This document shows, piece by piece, positions 1-3,994 of a stretch of 5,191 bases of DNA. Position 1 is the first letter of the stretch. The number at the start of each line of letters is the position of its first letter. Under the pieces are notes generated by a model. That model worked only from the letters and a program-made list of their open reading frames with translations. It did not search any database and was not told where the DNA came from. The DNA comes from an uncultured Oscillibacter sp. (GTDB taxonomy: Bacteria > Bacillota > Clostridia > Oscillospirales > Oscillospiraceae), in contig CAJOFP010000189.1 of assembly GCA_905233795.1 (NCBI GenBank), positions 1 through 5,191 of the forward strand. The letters run 5' to 3'. Made by a program: the position numbers and the translations under genes.

Positions 1-224
1 GTCATGTGGACGCGTGCCTGAATCCGATCAGAACTCTGCCTGGCGATAAATTATTATTATGCAGCGACGGCGTATTCAACGCGCTTTCTGAAGAGGAAAT
101 CGCGTGGGCGCTGTCTTCCGGTCGGGACGCGGTTACGGCGGCCAATATGCTGGAAAAAGCGGGTCTGGATAAAAATATTCAGCAACAGGACAATTTCTCC
201 GCTGTATTGGTCTTTTATGGGTAA
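1..224 (+). CDS. PP2C-family Ser/Thr protein phosphatase, C-terminal fragment (5' end outside window)
   Basis: This is the last 73 residues of a PP2C (PPM) metal-dependent phosphatase, read in the frame whose first full codon begins at base 3. The LLLCSDGVFNALSEEEI segment carries the conserved SDG aspartate (residue 22 of the visible part). The QQDNFSAVLVFYG tail carries the terminal DN motif (Asp63-Asn64). In this family both aspartates bind the catalytic Mn/Mg ions. The GTG at base 6 is an internal valine codon, not a start, because the homologous sequence runs upstream of it. The stop TAA at 222-224 is 5 bases before the next gene, a kinase, so the two are probably co-transcribed and translationally coupled. 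The protein is expected to be cytoplasmic and to dephosphorylate the products of the neighbouring kinases. It parallels the second PP2C at 1633-2330, so the locus carries two phosphatases. The family call is firm; the N-terminal half and any extra domain cannot be seen. Confidence 0.88.
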   Translation, partial: HVDACLNPIRTLPGDKLLLCSDGVFNALSEEEIAWALSSGRDAVTAANMLEKAGLDKNIQQQDNFSAVLVFYG

Positions 225-229
225 AAATT

Positions 230-1177
230 ATGGCGTCTGAACAATTCTGTCTGCATTGCATGTCCGGTTATTTGGACGAGCATGGAATTTGCCGACATTG
301 CCGTATGCCGAGCGGGAATCCCAACAGAAATCCTGACGCGCTTCCTTATGGTTTTCCGCTTCGGCAAGGCCGATACCGTCTGGGTGACGTACTCGGTCAG
401 GGCGGATTCGGCATTACTTATCAGGCGTGGGACGCGAAACAGCGGCGGCGCGTGGCTCTTAAGGAATTTTTCCCAAGAGGCGCGGTCGCCCGCGATCCCG
501 CCAGCCATATCCAACGTCTTGTCACGCGTGAAGACGGAAACGTCTGGGCGGGTTATTATGACCATGTCAAACAGCGCTTTTATGATGAAGCGCGGATTAT
601 TTATAATCTTCGTGACATCCCGGAGATTTTTACAATCTATGACTATTTTGAGGAACTGAACGCCGCTTTTTACAGCATGGAGTTTCTTGAGGGCGAAACG
701 CTGGGGGAAATGGCTAAAAGAATGGGGCATGTGACATGGTCTAAAATCGCGCCATATATTTGGGACGTGACGCGAAGTCTTGAAATGATTCACAGGAAAA
801 ACCAGATTCACCGGGATGTCAGCCCGGATAATATTTTCATTCAGCGAAACGATCAGGCGAAATTAATTGATTTTGGATCCGTGCGGAATTTTAAGACGGC
901 GAATCGTTTTACGGGTATTTTCAAGGCGCCTCTCGCCGCTCCGGAAATGTTTGAAGATACGAATCAGGGACCGTGGTCGGATGTTTTCGCTTTATGCGCA
1001 TCTATCTATTATCTTCTCTCGGATGGCAAAAAGCCAAGACATGTGTACTCTCGATTGGCCGATTTGAATCTTCAGGGAAAAGATTCGCTTGTTCCGCTGG
1101 AAAATTACGTCAGCGAAATTCCGGATTATATTTGCGGGGCGGTTATGCGCGGAATGGCTCTGCGCCTCCCCATATGA
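230..1177 (+). CDS. Zinc-ribbon Ser/Thr protein kinase, truncated by frameshift before its last helix
   Basis: This is a Hanks-type Ser/Thr kinase of 315 residues. An N-terminal zinc ribbon (Cys7, Cys10, Cys21, Cys24) is followed by the kinase domain from about residue 48. Visible motifs are the glycine loop LGQGGFG (55-61), ATP lysine Lys78 in VALKEFFP, likely helix-C Glu120, catalytic HRDVSPDN with Asp196 and Asn201, DFG (214-216), APE (237-239) and the subdomain IX Asp251. The usual catalytic-loop lysine is Ser198. The frame runs into a TGA right after GMALRLPI, where the family continues with a Pro-x-Asp-Arg motif and a final helix. That helix (MTAFQEAFF) and an FHA domain continue in another frame to 1584. 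The ancestral gene was therefore probably a kinase-FHA fusion of about 450 residues covering 230-1584. The start ATG lies 5 bases after the upstream stop with only a weak TATGGGT ribosome site, suggesting coupling. No membrane helix is seen, so it is probably cytoplasmic. The kinase call is firm; whether it is active without subdomain XI is doubtful. Confidence 0.9.
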   Translation: MASEQFCLHCMSGYLDEHGICRHCRMPSGNPNRNPDALPYGFPLRQGRYRLGDVLGQGGFGITYQAWDAKQRRRVALKEFFPRGAVARDPASHIQRLVTREDGNVWAGYYDHVKQRFYDEARIIYNLRDIPEIFTIYDYFEELNAAFYSMEFLEGETLGEMAKRMGHVTWSKIAPYIWDVTRSLEMIHRKNQIHRDVSPDNIFIQRNDQAKLIDFGSVRNFKTANRFTGIFKAPLAAPEMFEDTNQGPWSDVFALCASIYYLLSDGKKPRHVYSRLADLNLQGKDSLVPLENYVSEIPDYICGAVMRGMALRLPI

Positions 1178-1584
1178 CCGCGTTTCAGGAAGCGTTCTTT
1201 CCGGAAGGCCCGCCGCTCGAAAGGCGGATACCGCGAACCATCCCATTGGAACGCAAAGCGGACGGATATATTCACGGCTTATTATGTACGAGAGGCCGCA
1301 TGAACGGAATGTCTTTTGATATACCGGTCGGGACATCCGTGCGTATGGGACGCAGAGAAAAACCGGAAATCGGCTGGATCGCGTTTCCAATGAATTGGCG
1401 CGGCGTCAGCAGGAAGCAGTGCGAACTGTACCGGGACAAGTACGGAAATCTGCTGGTTCGGGATCTTAACTCCGCTTTTGGCACGCTTTTGGACGGCGTC
1501 AGACTGTCCCCAAACAAATGGGAGCGGATAAAAGCGGACCAGACGTTGGAATTTGGCAACGAACAGTTTCGGACGCTGGGATAA
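1174..1584 (+). CDS. FHA domain, C-terminal part of the frameshifted kinase-FHA gene
   Basis: This is 136 residues if read from the ATG at 1174, which overlaps the TGA of the kinase frame as ATGA. The first residues (MTAFQEAFFPEG) match the final helix of a kinase domain; compare SMVELRDALE in the second kinase. This indicates that the frame was originally continuous with the kinase at 230. A short Pro/Arg-rich linker (about 11-30) precedes an FHA phosphothreonine-binding domain (about 37-136). The FHA shows GxxxGMSFDIP, MGR with Arg60, GVSRKQCEL with Ser79, and the NSAFGTLLDG turn. The canonical SxxH histidine is Gln82 and the NGT asparagine is Phe102, so peptide contacts may differ from the textbook site. 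No Shine-Dalgarno lies upstream of 1174. Independent translation would rely on stop-start coupling, otherwise the fragment is unexpressed. The stop TAA at 1582-1584 is 48 bases before the next probable start. FHA identity is firm; its status as a separate gene is weak. Confidence 0.75.
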   Translation: MTAFQEAFFPEGPPLERRIPRTIPLERKADGYIHGLLCTRGRMNGMSFDIPVGTSVRMGRREKPEIGWIAFPMNWRGVSRKQCELYRDKYGNLLVRDLNSAFGTLLDGVRLSPNKWERIKADQTLEFGNEQFRTLG

Positions 1585-1591
1585 ATGATTG

Positions 1592-1667
1592 ATTATATTA
1601 ATTATATTAAGCGTCATGGAGGTGCGTTCATCTTGAGGATATATGATTGTCGCCGAGATTATATTAA
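1592..1667 (+). repeat. Three copies of ATTATATTAA around the start of the second PP2C
   Basis: ATTATATTAA is found at 1592-1601, 1601-1610 (the first two overlap by one base) and 1658-1667. The first two lie in the AT-rich gap after the kinase-FHA gene and the third is inside the PP2C coding region. The last two extend to ATTATATTAA-purine-CG. They contrast with the GC-richer surroundings. I found no well-spaced -35/-10 pair, so a promoter cannot be claimed; an operator or a small duplication is possible. Confidence 0.5.
1618..1624 (+). promoter_or_regulatory. Strong Shine-Dalgarno that sets the TTG start of the second PP2C
   Basis: GGAGGTG lies 8 bases before an in-frame TTG at 1633. The only ATG that would open the same frame is at 1585, directly abutting the previous stop, and it has no comparable ribosome site. 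The same GGAGGTG word precedes the GTG start at 2334, so this operon uses it with non-ATG starts. This favours TTG 1633 over ATG 1585. Confidence 0.7.
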
Positions 1668-2079
1668 ACGCTCTGAAAAGGGCGGAAGATTAAAAAATGA
1701 GGATTATGTCAACTGCGTGGAAAGCGGAAATAATTTAATCGCCGTACTCGCGGACGGTCTGGGCGGACAGGGCGATGGGGAAATCGCGTCCCGCATGGCG
1801 GGAGACAGCCTTTTAACCTGTGGCGCGGACGGCGCGTTCCCTGACCGGCAAATCATCATGGACGCGTTTCATAAAGCGAATCATATCCTGCTGAAAAATC
1901 AGAAAAACAAAGTTCATATGAAGACTACAGCGGTTTATCTATGCCAGCGGGGGAACCGCGCCGTTTGGGCTCATATCGGCGATTCCCGGCTCTATCATAT
2001 TTTTCAGGATAAAATATTGGTTTTATGGGTGAAATCACACGGGAACAGATTCCGTGGGACGCGGGGCGCAGCCGTTTGA
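1633..2079 (+). pseudogene. PP2C-family phosphatase, N-terminal part of a broken gene (TTG start)
   Basis: This is the N-terminal portion of a second PP2C phosphatase. From the TTG start (MRIYDC...), it shows the family landmarks RLKNEDY (Glu23-Asp24), ADGLGGQGDGE (metal-binding Asp41), the MKTTAVYL strand and WAHIGDSRLYH. After HIFQDKILV the frame leaves the family: the remaining residues to the TGA... stop at 2079 resemble nothing in PP2C. The homologous continuation (MGEITREQI) appears in another frame from 2025. Known PP2Cs have about 25 residues between GDSR and GEI, including a Thr-x-Asp-His-Ser motif. Here only 38 bases separate them, so about 37 bases seem lost. Without the C-terminal SDG and DN aspartates this product should be catalytically dead. 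The start is chosen for the GGAGGTG at 1618-1624; an ATG at 1585 would add 16 residues with no family resemblance. The original gene would span 1633-2330. Confidence 0.8.
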
Positions 2080-2330
2080 TCAAAGCGCTGGGGATGGAAG
2101 ACGCGGAACCGGAAATTCATGACGAAATACGTCTGGAACCGGGACGGCACGCCTTTTTATTATGTTCCGACGGTTTGTGGGAGTATTTAAGCGACGCGGA
2201 AATAATTGATATATGCCGGCGCGGACGGAGCGCCGAGGACAGTCTCGCGCTGATGTTGGATTGTAAAAACACGAAAAGTATGCCGGACTGTGATAATTAT
2301 ACGGCGTTTCTTCTATTTTTGGAGGTGTAA
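2025..2330 (+). pseudogene. PP2C-family phosphatase, C-terminal part of the same broken gene
   Basis: This is the C-terminal half of the second PP2C, in a frame shifted relative to 1633-2079. It begins with MGEITREQIPWDAGRSRLIKAL, the family segment before the conserved ALG. It continues with LLCSDGLWEYLSDAEI (metal-ligand Asp49) and ends in DCDNYTAFLLFLEV (Asp90-Asn91). The ATG at 2025 has no usable ribosome site: the nearest AGGA is 15 bases upstream. It is therefore more likely a methionine inside the original reading frame than a true start. Joined to 1633-2079 and allowing for the missing bases, the gene would have encoded about 245 residues, normal for a compact bacterial PP2C. The stop is followed by GTG at 2334, and the next gene's ribosome site sits inside the last codons here. 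Family call firm; function as it stands is doubtful. Confidence 0.78.
2321..2327 (+). promoter_or_regulatory. Shine-Dalgarno for the VWA-FHA gene, inside the end of the upstream gene
   Basis: GGAGGTG sits 6 bases before the GTG start at 2334 and overlaps the last codons of the PP2C frame (stop at 2328-2330). The overlap couples the two genes within one transcript and supports GTG 2334 as the start. Confidence 0.75.
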
Positions 2331-2333
2331 CGC

Positions 2334-3938
2334 GTGAGATTGATACGCAATCAATTCCGGCGCGGCGTCCCGGCTTTGACGCCGGTGTTCGCGCTGATTT
2401 TCTTTTTGACCGTCGGCGTTTCGGCGGCGTCCGCGACCGATAACGCGGGCATTATACAGGGATATTTAGCGGAAGAAGATCGTCTGTTTGTTTTTCTGTC
2501 CGATTTTGACCCGGAAGCCCCGTCCGCGGATCGTTATTCCGCGTTTCTTAATGATACGCCGGTTTCCGTCAGCGCGGCGGACAGAGCGGACAAACAACCG
2601 GTTACTTATTATTGTCTGGCGGATATTTCCGGTTCTCTGAATGACGAACAAATGGAACAGGAAAAATCCGTCCTTTTCGCCATACGAGAGCGTCTCAAGC
2701 CGGAAGACCGCATGGTAATCGCCCGTCTGGGGAATGAGATCGCCGCGTCCGATTATCTCGCGGATCAAGATGAAATCGCTAATCTGACAGAAGCGCTGGT
2801 CGTTCAAAGAACGGAGGACACGAATCTTTACGGCGGCATTGTGGACAGCCTGAATGATTTGCGAACCAATCAGCAAGCGACGGCGAGAAAATGCCTTGTG
2901 ATTCTTTCGGACGGACAGGACGATCAGAAAAGCAGTTATACGAAAGACGAAGTTGACCGGGCGGTTCTGGCTTCCAGAATCCCTGTTTACAGCGTCGCGG
3001 TTATGAAATCATCTGAGAGCCGAAATGAAAGCCGTATTCAATACGCGAAAATTTTGGGCGGTTTCTCAAGAGAATCCGCGGGCGGGATTTATTTCAATCC
3101 CGTATTGAGTGAAAACTGCGAAACCGCGTCGGACGCGGGCGCGTTTATTATAAAAAGCGTAAACAACGGCGTCCGGCTGACGCTGGATATTGCCGAAATA
3201 GATATGACCGCCATGCCAGCGGGCAGCGTCCCTCTGGAGATTCAATATCGTTTTGAAGATACAGCCTATACGGATACTATAGAAGTCCGCACAATGGATT
3301 TGCCGTCCCCGACGCCCCAACCCACGGAAACGCCCACGCCGTCCCCGACGCCCAAACCTGATCCCGTTACCAATTCGCTGTTGCCATGGATATTGATCGC
3401 GCTCGCGCTTTGTCTGCTGATTATTGTGATTTTCGCGTGGAAACGTAAAAAACAGGCGGAAGAAGAGCGGCGGAGACGGGAAGAAGAGTCGCGTTTAGAA
3501 GAAGAACGGCGGAGACAGGAAGAGGAACAACGGCGTCTGGAAGAAGAACGGCGGGAAAAAGAGCGCGCTCAGAACGTGAAACCGAAACAGGCGCCTGAAC
3601 CGATCATTCCCACGCGTTCGGTCTCTTTCGCGGCCATCGGATACCGGAATATATATTTTCATCTTCGTCTCCCGGAGGGGAAAGCCGTAACGCTCGGACG
3701 CGACAGCCGCGCCGATTTTGTCCTGAATCCGAATGATAAAAAGCTCTCCGGCGTCAATACCCGCGTTTCACTGCGGGATCAGTATCTTTTGGTGACGGAC
3801 GCCGGCTCCACAAACGGAACGGCGGTGAACGGCGTCCCCCTGACGCGGGAAATGACCGTAAAATTAACGGATAACGGCCTTTTACGGATGGGCAGTTATG
3901 AATACCGCGTGCATTTTTCACCCAGAGAAGATATGTGA
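2334..3938 (+). CDS. Membrane-anchored VWA-FHA protein (extracellular VWA, cytoplasmic FHA)
   Basis: This is an intact 534-residue protein starting at GTG. It has a signal peptide (about 1-34: basic RRGV, hydrophobic core, AASA cleavage site). A von Willebrand factor A domain follows (about 90-275) with a complete MIDAS metal site: Asp97-x-Ser99-x-Ser101, Thr163 and Asp193 in LSDGQDD. A Pro/Thr linker (324-345) leads to one membrane helix (about 348-368), a Glu/Arg coiled coil (about 370-412) and an FHA domain (about 428-527). The FHA shows LGRDS (Arg456), Ser472, GSTNGT (491-496) and Asn499-Gly500; the SxxH histidine is Asn475. Predicted topology puts the metal-dependent ligand-binding VWA outside and the phosphothreonine-reading FHA inside. 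It lies between a phosphatase and a kinase. It could act as a receptor, a scaffold for the kinases, or part of an envelope machine; its substrate and partners are unknown. It differs from soluble TerY-type VWA proteins in being secreted and anchored. Confidence 0.9.
   Translation: MRLIRNQFRRGVPALTPVFALIFFLTVGVSAASATDNAGIIQGYLAEEDRLFVFLSDFDPEAPSADRYSAFLNDTPVSVSAADRADKQPVTYYCLADISGSLNDEQMEQEKSVLFAIRERLKPEDRMVIARLGNEIAASDYLADQDEIANLTEALVVQRTEDTNLYGGIVDSLNDLRTNQQATARKCLVILSDGQDDQKSSYTKDEVDRAVLASRIPVYSVAVMKSSESRNESRIQYAKILGGFSRESAGGIYFNPVLSENCETASDAGAFIIKSVNNGVRLTLDIAEIDMTAMPAGSVPLEIQYRFEDTAYTDTIEVRTMDLPSPTPQPTETPTPSPTPKPDPVTNSLLPWILIALALCLLIIVIFAWKRKKQAEEERRRREEESRLEEERRRQEEEQRRLEEERREKERAQNVKPKQAPEPIIPTRSVSFAAIGYRNIYFHLRLPEGKAVTLGRDSRADFVLNPNDKKLSGVNTRVSLRDQYLLVTDAGSTNGTAVNGVPLTREMTVKLTDNGLLRMGSYEYRVHFSPREDM
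3302..3353 (+). repeat. Imperfect repeat encoding the Pro/Thr linker
   Basis: The 16-base word GCCGTCCCCGACGCCC occurs exactly at 3302-3317 and again at 3338-3353, 36 bases apart (12 codons). It encodes PSPTP twice within the Pro/Thr-rich linker of the VWA-FHA protein. Because the period is a multiple of three, slippage or recombination would change linker length without breaking the frame. Confidence 0.75.
3459..3569 (+). repeat. Imperfect Glu/Arg repeats encoding a juxtamembrane coiled coil
   Basis: Three degenerate units of about 13-14 codons, each starting EEER, encode residues 376-412 of the VWA-FHA protein, directly after its membrane helix. The composition (almost only Glu, Arg, Gln, Leu) fits a charged single alpha-helix or coiled coil. 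The second kinase has a similar Glu/Arg stretch next to its own membrane helix. Confidence 0.65.
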
Positions 3939-3948
3939 CGACAGCGTG

Positions 3949-3972
3949 AAATACGCGCAAATACGCGCAAAT
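3949..3972 (+). repeat. 10-base tandem repeat between the VWA-FHA gene and the second kinase
   Basis: AAATACGCGC occurs twice in tandem (3949-3958 and 3959-3968), followed by a partial copy AAAT (3969-3972). It occupies much of the 56-base intergenic gap just upstream of the kinase ribosome site. No strong hairpin or U-tract was seen here, so it does not look like a terminator. It may be a binding site or simply a slippage product. Confidence 0.75.
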
Positions 3973-3975
3973 TCC

Positions 3976-3987
3976 GGAGGAAAGGGG
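3976..3987 (+). promoter_or_regulatory. Ribosome-binding site of the second kinase
   Basis: The purine-rich GGAGGAAAGGGG ends 7 bases before the ATG at 3995. The canonical GGAGG at its left end is 14 bases from the ATG, rather far. The AGGGG at its right end is at normal spacing. Either can pair with 16S rRNA, and the site supports the 3995 start. Confidence 0.65.
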
Positions 3988-3994
3988 ACAGGCA

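Noticed and set aside
215..811. Long minus-strand open frame opposite the first kinase (198 codons)
   Set aside because: It lies entirely antisense to a well-supported kinase, shows no recognisable domain and has no operon context; it is a shadow of the coding strand.
1585..1587. ATG abutting the previous stop as the start of the second PP2C
   Set aside because: It lacks a good ribosome site and would add 16 residues without family resemblance; TTG 1633 has GGAGGTG 8 bases upstream.
1553..1600. Possible internal promoter (TTGGCA ... TATATT)
   Set aside because: The spacing between these elements is about 35 bases, far from the 16-18 expected, and no alternative -35 sits in front of the AT-rich box.
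2005..2079. Programmed frameshift in the second PP2C
   Set aside because: No slippery heptamer with downstream structure was recognised, and conserved residues are missing from both frames at the junction, which frameshifting could not restore.
3939..3994. Terminator in the gap before the second kinase
   Set aside because: Only a 4-base GCGT/ACGC stem with no T-tract was found; the gap instead holds a tandem repeat and a ribosome site.
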